A stretch of 64,000 nucleotides of DNA, taken from NCBI RefSeq assembly GCF_014200575.1, contig NZ_JACHBZ010000005.1, positions 261,138 through 325,137 of the forward strand, written 5' to 3'. The stretch comes from Mucilaginibacter saanensis. GTDB taxonomy: Bacteria > Bacteroidota > Bacteroidia > Sphingobacteriales > Sphingobacteriaceae. The notes beneath the pieces were generated by a model. That model saw only the letters and a program-made list of their open reading frames with translations, was not told the origin of the DNA and did no database searches. Position numbers and translations under genes: made by a program. Every line of letters begins with the position of its first letter. The stretch's first letter is position 1. Below are positions 9,192 through 17,328 of the stretch, piece by piece.

Positions 9192-9440
9192 ATGAAAAAA
9201 GATCTGCATCCATCAAACTATAGATTAGTTGTATTTAAAGATATGTCAAACGACTATGCTTTTGTAACTAAATCTTGTATCGATACCCGCGAATCCATTA
9301 AATGGGAAGATGGTAACGAGTATCCATTGATTAAATTGGAAATTTCACATACTTCGCACCCATTTTATACCGGTAAAATGAAACTGGTTGATACTGCAGG
9401 TCGTATTGATAAATTCCGTACACGTTACAACAAGAAATAA
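9192..9440 (+). CDS. rpmE2: 50S ribosomal protein L31 type B
   Basis: An 82-residue ribosomal protein of the large subunit. It begins [17 protein letters not shown] and ends RTRYNKK, both characteristic. It lacks the zinc-binding CxxC of type A L31, so this is the zinc-free type B form that some bacteria use in place of, or beside, the zinc form. It has its own promoter and a strong terminator and is a single-gene unit. Confidence 0.96.
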   Translation: MKKDLHPSNYRLVVFKDMSNDYAFVTKSCIDTRESIKWEDGNEYPLIKLEISHTSHPFYTGKMKLVDTAGRIDKFRTRYNKK

Positions 9441-9464
9441 TTGCTTGTTTAATTAAATATTTAC

Positions 9465-9495
9465 AAGTCCTCCGACGTATCGGGGGACTTTTTTT
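9465..9495 (+). terminator. Terminator of rpmE2
   Basis: AAGTCCTCCG pairs with CGGGGGACTT (one G-T pair) around a 6-base loop, followed by a T-run. It lies 25 bases after the rpmE2 stop. Confidence 0.9.
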
Positions 9496-9502
9496 ATTTT
9501 TG
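9495..9502 (+). promoter_or_regulatory. Candidate -7 element TATTTTTG before the GlmU-like gene
   Basis: Matches TAnnTTTG and ends 4 bases before the ATG at 9507, overlapping the T-run of the rpmE2 terminator. The message would be leaderless or nearly so. Confidence 0.4.
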
Positions 9503-9506
9503 CGCC

Positions 9507-10691
9507 ATGGCTATTATTCTTTTTGACGATAACGCACACCAAACATTGCTACCGCTTACCTATACCCGGCCCGTGGCCGATTTGCGTATAGGTATATTGA
9601 CTATAGCCGAAAAGTGGGCTAAGCATCTGAACCAAGCTTATTCTTTTTATGCCGTTGATTACTTGCAGGCTAAATTTCCTGTAAAAATTGAGGCTGATAA
9701 CTTATTTATTAACGGTGGCGTTTGCCCCGACGAAAACCTGCTGGAAGCTATTGATAAACTGCAAACCGGCGAAGCGTTAAACTATAATGACCAGTTACTG
9801 GCCGTAAGGTTAAACCAAACCGATGCCGCAGCTTTTGATGCTCAGGCCAGTTTTAACAGCGTTACCGATTATACTAACCTGTTTGTATCAGTTCGTTATC
9901 CTGAAGATATTTTCAGGAAGAATGACATAGAGCTGCGAAAAGATTTTACCCTGCTTACCGCGGGCCGTACCAGCGCCGTCATCAGCGCAACCAATACCAT
10001 AATCGGGAATGATTTTTTTGCCGAGGAAGGTGCCGTTGCCGACTGCTCGTCTTTCAACACGACCAATGGCCCCATCTATTTAGCCAACAATACTGAAGTT
10101 TGGGAAGGTACCCATATCAGGGGCGCTTTTGCCATCTGTGAGCATTCGCAGGTTAAAATGGGCTCAAAAATATACGGTGCAACTACGGTTGGGCCATACT
10201 CACGGGTAGGCGGCGAAATCAATAACGCCGTGATCTGGGGTTATTCGTCAAAAGGGCATGAGGGTTACCTTGGTAACTCGGTGCTGGGTGAATGGTGCAA
10301 TATTGGCGCCGATTCCAATAACTCCAACCTTAAAAATAATTATGCCGAGGTTAAGCTGTGGGATTATAATACCCAGCGTTTCCGTAAAACCGGACTACAG
10401 TTTTGTGGCCTCATCATGGCCGATCATGCTAAATGCGGCATCAATACCATGTTTAATACCGGTACGGTAGTGGGGGTAAGCGCCAATATTTTTGGTGCCG
10501 GCTTTCCGCGTAATTTTGTGGCCGATTTTTCATGGGGTGGCGCACAGGGTTTTGAGGTTTACACCATCAATAAAATGTTTGAAACTGCCCAAAAGGTTTT
10601 TGACCGCCGCGATCACCGCGTATTTGATGAAACCGAACAGGAACTATTAAAAAGAGTATTTGAATTAACAGAAGGGTACAGGCGGTTTTGA
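9507..10691 (+). CDS. GlmU-like sugar nucleotidyltransferase family protein
   Basis: A 394-residue protein of the Bacteroidota GlmU-like family. The N-terminal part (about 1-170) resembles a degenerate nucleotidyltransferase domain, opening MAIILFDDNAHQTLLPLTYT. The C-terminal part (about 180-370) has the hexapeptide rhythm of a left-handed beta-helix (for example GSKIYGATTVGPYSRVGGEI). It probably works on sugar phosphates in envelope precursor synthesis, but the substrate is not shown by the sequence. It is followed by tpiA after a gap of about 140 bp. Confidence 0.8.
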   Translation: MAIILFDDNAHQTLLPLTYTRPVADLRIGILTIAEKWAKHLNQAYSFYAVDYLQAKFPVKIEADNLFINGGVCPDENLLEAIDKLQTGEALNYNDQLLAVRLNQTDAAAFDAQASFNSVTDYTNLFVSVRYPEDIFRKNDIELRKDFTLLTAGRTSAVISATNTIIGNDFFAEEGAVADCSSFNTTNGPIYLANNTEVWEGTHIRGAFAICEHSQVKMGSKIYGATTVGPYSRVGGEINNAVIWGYSSKGHEGYLGNSVLGEWCNIGADSNNSNLKNNYAEVKLWDYNTQRFRKTGLQFCGLIMADHAKCGINTMFNTGTVVGVSANIFGAGFPRNFVADFSWGGAQGFEVYTINKMFETAQKVFDRRDHRVFDETEQELLKRVFELTEGYRRF

Positions 10692-10832
10692 TTTGTAGTT
10701 TGATTAGGTTTGTTGAGCTGATGAAGTGTGTAGTTACTAAATGAAGCTTATTCAGCCCGTTCAATCGCCTAATCTAACCCAATCAATTCCATCTAACCTA
10801 ATCAACATAATCTAACTTAATCAACTAATAAA
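10692..10832. repeat. Intergenic inverted low-complexity repeat
   Basis: The gap before tpiA is built from words such as TTTGATTAGGTTTG on one side and AATCTAACCCAATCAA / CTAACCTAATCAA on the other, so the transcript could fold into a long imperfect stem. No gene is present. Confidence 0.45.
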
Positions 10833-11594
10833 ATGAGAAAAAAAATTGTTGCCGGAAACTGGAAAATGAACCTGGATTATAACGAAGGTTTAGGTGTATT
10901 TTCTGAGATCATCAATATGGTAAAGGATGAAGCAACAGGCACACAAGAAGCAGTTATTTGCAGCCCTTTTATACACATCCATAGTCTTGTTCAACTGGCA
11001 AAAGGATATAAGGTTGCGGTAGGTGCACAAAATGCACACCAGGCAGAGTCTGGTGCTTACACTGGCGAAACTTCTGCAAAAATGATCAAATCTGTAGGTG
11101 CAGCTTATGTTATTATCGGTCACTCTGAGCGTCGTCAGTACTTTGGCGAAAGCAATGAGCTGCTGGCAAAAAAAACAGATACTGTTTTAAAAAATGATCT
11201 GCGCCCTATTTTCTGTATTGGCGAAACCCTGCAGGAGCGCGAAGCAAACGCACATTTTGATGTGATCAAAACTCAGCTTGTTGAAGGTGTGTTCCATTTA
11301 GATGCTGCTCAATTTGCAAAGCTGGTTTTAGCTTATGAGCCGGTTTGGGCTATAGGTACAGGCGTAACTGCAACATCGGCACAGGCACAGGAAATACATG
11401 CCTTTATCCGCAAGGAAATTGCTGCTAAATACAACCAGGAGGTTGCTGACAGCACTACCATTTTATACGGTGGCAGCTGTAACCCTAAAAATGCTGCTGA
11501 GCTTTTTGGCTGCGCTGATATTGATGGCGGACTAATTGGCGGGGCTTCTTTGAAATCACGTGATTTTGTTGATATTGTAAAAGCGTTTAATTAA
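10833..11594 (+). CDS. tpiA: Triosephosphate isomerase
   Basis: Glycolytic enzyme interconverting dihydroxyacetone phosphate and glyceraldehyde 3-phosphate. The 253-residue length is typical. Catalytic residues are all present: Lys11 in GNWKMN, His97 in IIGHSERR and Glu169 in AYEPVWAIGTG; the phosphate-binding YGGS and GGLIGGASL segments follow. The start is a clear ATG with MRKKIVAGNWKMN. Confidence 0.97.
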   Translation: MRKKIVAGNWKMNLDYNEGLGVFSEIINMVKDEATGTQEAVICSPFIHIHSLVQLAKGYKVAVGAQNAHQAESGAYTGETSAKMIKSVGAAYVIIGHSERRQYFGESNELLAKKTDTVLKNDLRPIFCIGETLQEREANAHFDVIKTQLVEGVFHLDAAQFAKLVLAYEPVWAIGTGVTATSAQAQEIHAFIRKEIAAKYNQEVADSTTILYGGSCNPKNAAELFGCADIDGGLIGGASLKSRDFVDIVKAFN

Positions 11595-11596
11595 TA

Positions 11597-11728
11597 TTTG
11601 GAGTTGAGGTATGAGATTTGGGACATAAGATCAATAACACCGCATGGTCACATATCAAAACAGAAACTAATCTGTGGTGTTAGGGATTAAAAGGAAATAA
11701 ATCTCATATCTCCATACTCCTAATTTAA
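11597..11728. repeat. Intergenic inverted repeat
   Basis: GGAGTTGAGGTATGAGATTT near 11601 is complemented by AAATCTCATATCTCCATACTCC-like sequence near 11698-11722, giving a long imperfect stem across the gap between tpiA and the membrane protein gene. Confidence 0.5.
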
Positions 11729-11730
11729 CC

Positions 11731-12207
11731 ATGAGGAAGTTATTAAAGGTTCTGTTACCGGTTTTAATTGATTTCGGCATTTTTTGGGTGGTAGTGCATT
11801 ATAATACACCGGCACATCCCATGAAACTTGTTGAAATTGGTAATGGTAACTTATACAGTTTAATGGCTTACTTTCATCTTTTCGGTTATTTATTACTGGC
11901 CGATGGTATACTTACCCAATATTTGATTGTAGTGCCCCTGTGGGATAGGGGACTTGTTAAAGGTTATCCAACCCGGGTAGCCACTTTTATTTGTTTTGCG
12001 GTGGTTTGTGTGGCATTTGCGGGCTCCATAAGTTACATTATATGGGATCCCACCGAAGGGCGAACCCCTTTGTTTACCTTTTGGTTCTACCTTACCGAAA
12101 TTCAGTTCTTTTACTGGTTTTTTAACTTTATAGTTTTGCTTTTGATTGACAGGCGCAAGTTTGCCCCACAGGTTCCCGAGCCTGTGGAAATTGAAAGCCC
12201 GGTTTAA
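11731..12207 (+). CDS. Four-helix membrane protein, unknown function
   Basis: A 158-residue protein with about four hydrophobic helices (roughly 8-25, 44-65, 85-108 and 120-142) and a short charged C-terminal tail. I do not recognise the family. It lies between tpiA and prmA on the same strand, with an inverted repeat upstream, so it may be co-transcribed with either. No catalytic motif is visible. Confidence 0.65.
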   Translation: MRKLLKVLLPVLIDFGIFWVVVHYNTPAHPMKLVEIGNGNLYSLMAYFHLFGYLLLADGILTQYLIVVPLWDRGLVKGYPTRVATFICFAVVCVAFAGSISYIIWDPTEGRTPLFTFWFYLTEIQFFYWFFNFIVLLLIDRRKFAPQVPEPVEIESPV

Positions 12208-12310
12208 TTATTGATTAACATAGGCTAAATTTGCCTGGATACCATACATACGCCCCGGCCGTAACGGGTTTGTCCCAAACCGGGTTCCGGACTATTTTAA
12301 TATTATTATA

Positions 12311-13147
12311 ATGAATTATTACGAACTGCTTTTTACCACCATTACTACCGAAGATTATCAGCAGGATTTGCTGATAAACGCTTTGGGCGAGATTGGTTTT
12401 GACACCTTTGAGGAACTGGAGTTTGGATTTAAAGCTTACATACCTACTGATGATTTTAATGAGGAAGCATTGAAGGAGCAATTATTGCCTTATCAGGATA
12501 TGTTTACCTTTAGCTATGAGATAACGCTTATCCCTCAGAAAAACTGGAACGAGGTATGGGAAAGTAATTTTGAACCGATAGAAATTGGCGATAAGATATA
12601 CGTAAGGGCAACATTTCATCCGGCCAAACCGGAGTTCCCATACGAGATAGTTATCGACCCTAAAATGGCTTTTGGTACCGGGCATCACCAAACGACCTCG
12701 ATGATGCTTGCACTCATGCTTGAAAATAATTTTGAAGGTAAAAAAGTGCTGGATATGGGTTGCGGCACCGGTATTTTGGCCGTTATGGCAGCCAAGCTAA
12801 ATGCCGCCGAAATTACCGCTATTGATTATGACCCGGTTTGTTTTGACAGTACGGTTGAAAACTCAGCGCTCAATAATATAGATAACATTATACCGCTATG
12901 CGGCTCTAAAGAGGTGATCCCTAATGAGCAGTATGATGTGATACTGGCCAATATTAACCGCAACATCCTGCTTGATCAGATGGAGCGTTACGCCGAAGTG
13001 CTGAAGCCTGAGGGCGAAATTTATTTCAGCGGTTTTTATGAGTCGCCTGATCTGGATATTATTACCGATGCTGCCCGTACCTACGGCCTGAAATATATTA
13101 TCCATAAAAAAGATAAGGAGTGGGTTGCAGCTAAGTTTATCAAGTAA
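12311..13147 (+). CDS. prmA: Ribosomal protein L11 methyltransferase
   Basis: SAM-dependent enzyme that methylates ribosomal protein L11. The 278-residue length fits. An N-terminal substrate-recognition domain is followed by the methyltransferase domain with FGTGHHQTT, motif I DMGCGTGILA, the acidic AIDYDP and the catalytic-loop motif ILANINRNIL. The start ATG is well defined. A 16-bp hairpin follows the stop at 13165-13202. Confidence 0.94.
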   Translation: MNYYELLFTTITTEDYQQDLLINALGEIGFDTFEELEFGFKAYIPTDDFNEEALKEQLLPYQDMFTFSYEITLIPQKNWNEVWESNFEPIEIGDKIYVRATFHPAKPEFPYEIVIDPKMAFGTGHHQTTSMMLALMLENNFEGKKVLDMGCGTGILAVMAAKLNAAEITAIDYDPVCFDSTVENSALNNIDNIIPLCGSKEVIPNEQYDVILANINRNILLDQMERYAEVLKPEGEIYFSGFYESPDLDIITDAARTYGLKYIIHKKDKEWVAAKFIK

Positions 13148-13164
13148 TAGAATTTAAAGGAATC

Positions 13165-13202
13165 TAACTATGTCATTGCTCCTCGCAGCAATGACATAGT
13201 TA
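13165..13202 (+). terminator. Perfect 16-bp hairpin after prmA
   Basis: TAACTATGTCATTGCT pairs perfectly with AGCAATGACATAGTTA around a 6-base loop. It resembles part of the dispersed CTCGCAATGACAT repeat (also at 19700-19712) and has no T-run, so it is a repeat that may also end transcription. Confidence 0.5.
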
Positions 13203-13219
13203 AAGAATAAATTAGGGGG

Positions 13220-13295
13220 TCATACTGAGCTTGTCGAAGCATGGTGGGCAAGCCTATACGCTCAACCCTTCGACAAGCTCAGGGTAACAAAACAG
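13220..13295. repeat. TTCGACAAGCTCAGGGT repeat copy
   Basis: A pair of arms, ACTGAGCTTGTCGAAGCATGG and CCTTCGACAAGCTCAGGGT, forms an inverted repeat. Related copies lie at 190-225, 36530-36580, 36715-36795, 57930-58230 and 63715-63745. Confidence 0.65.
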
Positions 13296-13311
13296 GTAAA
13301 AGTTGTTTTTA

Positions 13312-13965
13312 TTAATACCCTACGGTAAACCTTCTTTTTATAAACTGGTTGTTTTCCAGTTCATCAATAATGGCCACGGCCAGGTCTTCAATAAGGATAT
13401 TGTTTTCACCTTTTTCATTAAATACAGGCTGATCTGTTCCTAAACGGAATTTCCTGGTAGGCTCGCCATGTGCGTCAGGGTGCATGTTTATAGCCGGACT
13501 TAAAAACGTCCAGTCAAGGTCTTGTTCCTGCTTTAAAATGTTCAGGTAATCGCGCGCTGCCGATGCACCTGGTTTGTATGCTGCCGGAAAGTTTGGCGAG
13601 TCAACCAATTGCAAGCCCGGGGCAATCTCTAAACTACCAGCGCCGCCAATAACCAGCACGCGTTTAACACCCGATTGCTTTACAGCCTGCTGAATAGCTT
13701 TGGAGCCGGCTATAAAATCATCATAAATGTTAGGGTTTGCCCAGCCAGAGTTGTAGGAGCTTACTACTGCATCATGGCCTGCAAGTACAGCTGCAAGGCC
13801 GTTAACATCAAATACATCAACTGCTGCAAGGGTTAGTTTATCGTTTTTGACATCCAGTTTCTCAGGATTACGGGCAATGGCGGTTACTTCATGACCGCGG
13901 TAAAGAGCCTCGTTTAAAATGGTTCGGCCTACATTTCCTGTGGCGCCTATTAGTGCAATTTTCAT
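13312..13965 (-). CDS. NAD(P)-binding oxidoreductase (NmrA/YwnB-like)
   Basis: A 217-residue Rossmann-fold protein with the N-terminal GATGNVG dinucleotide motif (about 7-13), then RNPEKL and a later SPAINMHPDAHGEPTRKF segment as in the atypical short-chain dehydrogenase group containing YwnB. It is probably a cytoplasmic reductase or NAD(P)-dependent sensor; the substrate is unknown. It lies downstream of an Rrf2-type regulator, and the 53-bp gap between them contains a near copy of the inverted repeat found before the regulator, so it is likely a direct target of that regulator. Confidence 0.85.
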   Translation of the reverse strand: MKIALIGATGNVGRTILNEALYRGHEVTAIARNPEKLDVKNDKLTLAAVDVFDVNGLAAVLAGHDAVVSSYNSGWANPNIYDDFIAGSKAIQQAVKQSGVKRVLVIGGAGSLEIAPGLQLVDSPNFPAAYKPGASAARDYLNILKQEQDLDWTFLSPAINMHPDAHGEPTRKFRLGTDQPVFNEKGENNILIEDLAVAIIDELENNQFIKRRFTVGY

Positions 13966-13979
13966 AGAATTTATTGTTT

Positions 13980-14002
13980 AATGTAATTAATTTTGTTACA
14001 GT
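13980..14002 (-). promoter_or_regulatory. Second Rrf2 operator candidate, before the oxidoreductase gene
   Basis: AATGTAAT, a 7-base spacer and GTTACAGT. Each half differs by one base from the halves of the repeat at 14427-14449, with the same spacer length. It lies 15 bases upstream of the oxidoreductase ATG. Confidence 0.6.
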
Positions 14003-14018
14003 TTTAGTTAAAAAAAAG

Positions 14019-14426
14019 TTATTTGAATTTTTGACTGAAAGCAGCCAGTGTAATAGTGTTTAATTTGTTGAAAATGGCGTTGTCCACGTCTTGGGCAAGG
14101 GTGTTTAAATGCTGGTTGATCTGCCTGCCCACCGGACACGCTGGGTTAGGCATGTTTTTAGCCTGCCCTAACGGCGGCTGATGTTTAATGGCTTTATACA
14201 CATCACTAAAAAATATCTTATGCGCAGGCAGCCCCAAAGTATAGCCACCTGCTTTGCCTTCTTTGCTGGTAATTAAACCAAAATTACGCAGGTTACTTAT
14301 TTCTTTACGAACCAATGCCGGATTGATATTGATACTACCTGCAATATATTCAGATGAAAGTAAGTCGTCTGGAGCTGCGTCAAGAAGTGTAAGTATATGT
14401 ATTGCTATTTGAAATTGCCCGTTCAT
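14019..14426 (-). CDS. Rrf2 family transcriptional regulator
   Basis: A 135-residue winged-helix repressor from the ATG at 14426 (MNGQFQIAIHILTLL), the usual Rrf2 start. A TTG nine codons upstream overlaps the promoter and is unlikely. It carries only one cysteine (in NPACPVG), so it is not a three-cysteine Fe-S type like IscR or NsrR. The pairing with a YwnB-like gene matches the YwnA-type branch. A perfect inverted repeat directly before the ATG suggests autoregulation. Confidence 0.88.
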   Translation of the reverse strand: MNGQFQIAIHILTLLDAAPDDLLSSEYIAGSININPALVRKEISNLRNFGLITSKEGKAGGYTLGLPAHKIFFSDVYKAIKHQPPLGQAKNMPNPACPVGRQINQHLNTLAQDVDNAIFNKLNTITLAAFSQKFK

Positions 14427-14449
14427 ACTGTAATTAAAAATATTACAGT
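14427..14449 (-). promoter_or_regulatory. Rrf2 operator candidate (perfect inverted repeat)
   Basis: ACTGTAAT, 7 bases, ATTACAGT: a perfect 8+8 inverted repeat between the -7 element (14451-14458) and the ATG at 14426. A repressor bound here would block transcription start. Confidence 0.7.
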
Positions 14450-14450
14450 A

Positions 14451-14458
14451 CAAATATA
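14451..14458 (-). promoter_or_regulatory. Candidate -7 element TATATTTG of the Rrf2 gene
   Basis: Exact TAnnTTTG match immediately upstream of the operator palindrome. Confidence 0.6.
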
Positions 14459-14737
14459 GGTAACATAAAATTCTTTTTGCAAGTTTTTTTGTAATAATAG
14501 TGTTAAAATTACATCTTAATGGTAACTGCTATATTTAGTTAATTGAGAGTTAAATGGGTGAGTTAAAGCGACTTTAATAGGTGAATTTGCTCGATGAAAC
14601 AGCTTTAAACGAAAAATGTTTTACTTATGTTCGCCTTTAAATAAAAAAATATTCAAATTAGTTGATAATTAGCGCAATAATAAATAATATTGCAAAGTAA
14701 TTAACTTTCGCGAAACCTATACTATTATTAAAATCAC
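14459..14737. other. AT-rich gap between rrf2-type and XRE genes
   Basis: A divergent intergenic region of about 280 bp, very AT-rich. I see no gene, RNA or repeat family in it beyond the promoter of the Rrf2 gene at its left edge. The XRE promoter should lie near its right end, but no exact TAnnTTTG was found there. Confidence 0.5.
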
Positions 14738-15079
14738 ATGAAAACACTTGGGAAAAAAATCAGACTATTACGTCATCAAAAGGGGTGGAGCCAGGAGGAT
14801 GTTGCAAAGCGATTAGATATCTCGATTCCTGCTTTTTCAAAAATTGAAACGGGGATAACTGATATCAATTTATCAAGACTTGAACAAATAGCAACTTTGT
14901 TTGAAATGTCAGTAGTTCAGCTGCTTACCTTTAATGATGCCGAGCAGGATCAAAAGTTTGTTAACGAATTAGAAACTGTTAACAAGCGACTAATGGATCG
15001 CGAAACAGAAGTTATCGATTTACAAAAGAAAGTAATTGAATTGTTTGAAGAGTTAAGGCACTCTAAAGCAACTGCATAA
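14738..15079 (+). CDS. XRE-family helix-turn-helix regulator
   Basis: A 113-residue protein with an N-terminal Cro/C1-type HTH (about 7-62: KKIRLLRHQKGWSQEDVAKRL...). The C-terminal third (about 75-110) is a predicted coiled coil with regular charged and hydrophobic spacing, likely for dimerisation. Small proteins of this design are frequent in Sphingobacteriaceae; the target is unknown. It has no obvious partner and converges on the GNAT gene, with a hairpin between them. Confidence 0.8.
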   Translation: MKTLGKKIRLLRHQKGWSQEDVAKRLDISIPAFSKIETGITDINLSRLEQIATLFEMSVVQLLTFNDAEQDQKFVNELETVNKRLMDRETEVIDLQKKVIELFEELRHSKATA

Positions 15080-15085
15080 ATTGAT

Positions 15086-15104
15086 GCCCGGTTAACCCCC
15101 GGGC
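15086..15104. terminator. Convergent terminator hairpin
   Basis: GCCCGG pairs with CCGGGC around a 7-base loop in the 25-bp gap between the XRE gene and the convergent GNAT gene, with a modest TTATT after it on the plus strand. Confidence 0.6.
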
Positions 15105-16226
15105 TTATTCAAAAATATAACGCATTGTTAAATGCTTTTTGCCAAATGTGGCTCCCACAGCGCTATGTATAGCAAGCATTTTGTCGTTAAAATCACCTAC
15201 CCAAGATAGTTCAAGTTCGTCGTATTGCTTTAAAGGCAATACATATTCTTTGAGTTTAATAAATATGGCCGATTCAAGGCCGTGTTTCTGAAACTTTTGT
15301 TTGGTACCCATAACTACAGCCCTCATCCGCGACACGCCTTTCCACCGGTGATATAAAAACTTAAGTTTCCCAATCAGGTCGAGTTTCCCGTCGGTAGGTT
15401 TCAGCATTTGGTTGGCATCGGGCAAAATGATAATAAACGATGCTGGCTCATTATCAATATAAGCAAACCATATCAGTTTTTCATCCATCAGGGGCTTCAT
15501 TTTCACAAAGCTTTCGGCAATGGTAGCGTGGGTGATCGGAACAAAGTTTTCAAAATCGCGCCAGGCATCGTTATAGATCTCAATAAAGTCGGCAGCGAAT
15601 TTTTCCATTTCCTTTATTTTGAAATGCCTGAATTCGTACCCCGGTTTTTTAATTACCCAGTTGGCAATTTTGGTAAACCGTTCAGAAAAAGGCTTATGCA
15701 CATCCAGGTGATTGGTAATCTGCTCATACTGGGTTTTAAAGCCATACGCTTCAAAAAAAGCTTTGTAATACGGAGGATTGTAGTTCATGCCGTAAGAGGG
15801 ATGTGTAAAGCCCTCCACCAGAAGCCCCCAGAAATTATCGTTTTCGCCAAAGTTAATGGGGCCATCCATAGCCTGCATGCCGTTGGCCTGCAGCCATTGT
15901 TTTGCGATATTAAACAGTAAAAAGGCCGCCTGTTGGTCATCAATGCACTCAAAAAAGCCCATGCCGCCGGTTGGCTGGTCATAATGGTAGGCCTTTTTAT
16001 TATTGATGAATGCTGCAACCCGGCCAATTAGCTGGCCTTTATCATTGGTAAGTATCCAGCGGGTGCATTTACCGTCCTGATGAAAGTTGTTTTTTGCCGG
16101 ATCAAACACTGCTTCCACATCATTATCAAGCGGGCAAACCCAGGTGTCATCATCTTTATAAATAATGCGGGCTACGCTTAAAAAGGCTTTTTTTGAGGCT
16201 TTATCTTTTACTTCTGTTACCGTCAT
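15105..16226 (-). CDS. GNAT-superfamily-like protein, function unknown
   Basis: About 373 residues. It opens MTVTEVKDKASKKAF, continues with a conserved IYKDDDTWVCPLD segment and has acyltransferase-like features further on (for example RAVVMGTKQKFQKHGLESAI near the C-terminus). It belongs to a conserved Bacteroidota group usually annotated as GNAT or hypothetical; the acceptor is not known. I chose the ATG at 16226. An ATG 16 codons upstream lies inside the terminator hairpin of the preceding gene (16261-16285), which argues against it. Confidence 0.7.
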   Translation of the reverse strand: MTVTEVKDKASKKAFLSVARIIYKDDDTWVCPLDNDVEAVFDPAKNNFHQDGKCTRWILTNDKGQLIGRVAAFINNKKAYHYDQPTGGMGFFECIDDQQAAFLLFNIAKQWLQANGMQAMDGPINFGENDNFWGLLVEGFTHPSYGMNYNPPYYKAFFEAYGFKTQYEQITNHLDVHKPFSERFTKIANWVIKKPGYEFRHFKIKEMEKFAADFIEIYNDAWRDFENFVPITHATIAESFVKMKPLMDEKLIWFAYIDNEPASFIIILPDANQMLKPTDGKLDLIGKLKFLYHRWKGVSRMRAVVMGTKQKFQKHGLESAIFIKLKEYVLPLKQYDELELSWVGDFNDKMLAIHSAVGATFGKKHLTMRYIFE

Positions 16227-16260
16227 AGGGAGTATTGCTGGCAGCGCTAAATATAAAAAA

Positions 16261-16285
16261 GCATTCAGCGGCATGCGCTGAATGC
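16261..16285 (-). terminator. Terminator of the acidic-protein gene
   Basis: GCATTCAGCG pairs perfectly with CGCTGAATGC around a 5-base loop; on the minus strand it is followed by six T. It ends transcription from 16515 and shows that the GNAT gene starts further downstream. Confidence 0.85.
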
Positions 16286-16314
16286 TTTAAAAAAATAGAT
16301 ATGTATCTTAAGAT

Positions 16315-16515
16315 TTAAAAATCGTCGTCGTCTTCATCATCAAATGAATCATAACCTCTGCCCAGATCATCATCTAAAGGGCCATCAAAATCATCCTCAT
16401 CCTCATCAACTACTTTTTTCTTTGTTTTTGGATCAAGTAATTGATCGTCATCATCGTCGTTATCATCTTCTGAGTTGTCGATCTTCTTCGTGGTCGGTTT
16501 TTTTGGCGTTCCCAT
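16315..16515 (-). CDS. Small highly acidic protein
   Basis: A 66-residue protein made largely of Asp and Glu with a basic opening (MGTPKKPTTKK) and no hydrophobic core, so it is probably disordered. It is bounded by its own terminator at 16261-16285. Runs of GAT/GAA codons could give a chance open frame, but the placement of the terminator supports a real gene. I recall similar short acidic proteins in related genomes; no function is known. Confidence 0.6.
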   Translation of the reverse strand: MGTPKKPTTKKIDNSEDDNDDDDDQLLDPKTKKKVVDEDEDDFDGPLDDDLGRGYDSFDDEDDDDF

Positions 16516-16654
16516 TGCAACGGATTTTATTTGTAAAACTTTATCAATAATAATTTAAATCAGTTTAAAAGTATCAATTTTTTCAGCTACTTCCTTTACT
16601 TAATTGAATAGTAAAAATAATTAAAATCATTTTTATTAAAAATATCTTTTAAAA

Positions 16655-17206
16655 TTATTCTGTCTGTTCGCCAATCGTTACGGAATTGCTTGTAAAATCC
16701 TTAATTTGAGGTAATTCCTGTATGCTGTTTATTCCAAAATAATCCATGAACATGCCACTGGTGCCGTATAGTATGGGTTTTCCGAGTGCTTCCGACTTCC
16801 CAATAATAGCTATTAGCTCTTTTTCAAGCAGTTTTTGTATGGAGTAATCACAGTTTACGCCGCGTATTTGCTCTACATCAGTTTTGGTTACCGGCTGTTT
16901 GTAGGCTATAATGGACAGGGTTTCTAAAGCGGCCTGACTCAGCCGTTTTTTTGAGCGCTGCAATTGCAGTAAGTTAATAACCGGGTGGTATTTCTTTTTG
17001 GTAAAAAACTGGTAACCGTTACCAATTTTTACCAATTCAATGGCCAGGTTATCGTCGCTGTATTTATGTTGTATGGCGTTGATGCTGTCAGTAACCTCTT
17101 CGTTGGTAAAATCGCGCTCAAATGCAGCCTGAAGACAGTATAGGATCTCCTCCATGCGGATGCCCTGCTCTGATGCAAAAATTAATGCTTCAATATAATA
17201 CTCCAT
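16655..17206 (-). CDS. scpB: SMC-Scp complex subunit ScpB
   Basis: Kleisin-associated winged-helix protein that joins ScpA and SMC in chromosome condensation and segregation. The 183-residue length is normal. Two winged-helix domains are visible; the stretch AALETLSIIAYKQPVTKTDV followed by EQIRGVNC is a hallmark of the family. scpA is not adjacent. The start is ATG at 17206. Confidence 0.93.
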   Translation of the reverse strand: MEYYIEALIFASEQGIRMEEILYCLQAAFERDFTNEEVTDSINAIQHKYSDDNLAIELVKIGNGYQFFTKKKYHPVINLLQLQRSKKRLSQAALETLSIIAYKQPVTKTDVEQIRGVNCDYSIQKLLEKELIAIIGKSEALGKPILYGTSGMFMDYFGINSIQELPQIKDFTSNSVTIGEQTE

Positions 17207-17216
17207 GGTTGGTTAA

Positions 17217-17328
17217 GTAGTGAGTGGCGAGTAGTGAATAGTGAGTGGTGAATAGTGAGTGGTGAATAGTGAATGTTTTTTTTAAAATACGCAAGGCACT
17301 CACTATTCACCACTCGCCACTTACCTTA
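17217..17328. repeat. Low-complexity inverted repeat between mqnC and scpB
   Basis: GTGAGTGGTGAATAGTGAGTGG-type words (three near copies on the left) are mirrored by CACTCACTATTCACCACTCGCC on the right, around a T-rich centre. The transcript would form a long hairpin. Related to the repeat at 5566-5645. Confidence 0.55.

Noticed and set aside
16227..16274. An upstream ATG giving 16 extra residues to the GNAT-like protein
   Set aside because: These codons lie in the terminator hairpin of the upstream gene and have no counterpart in the family start.
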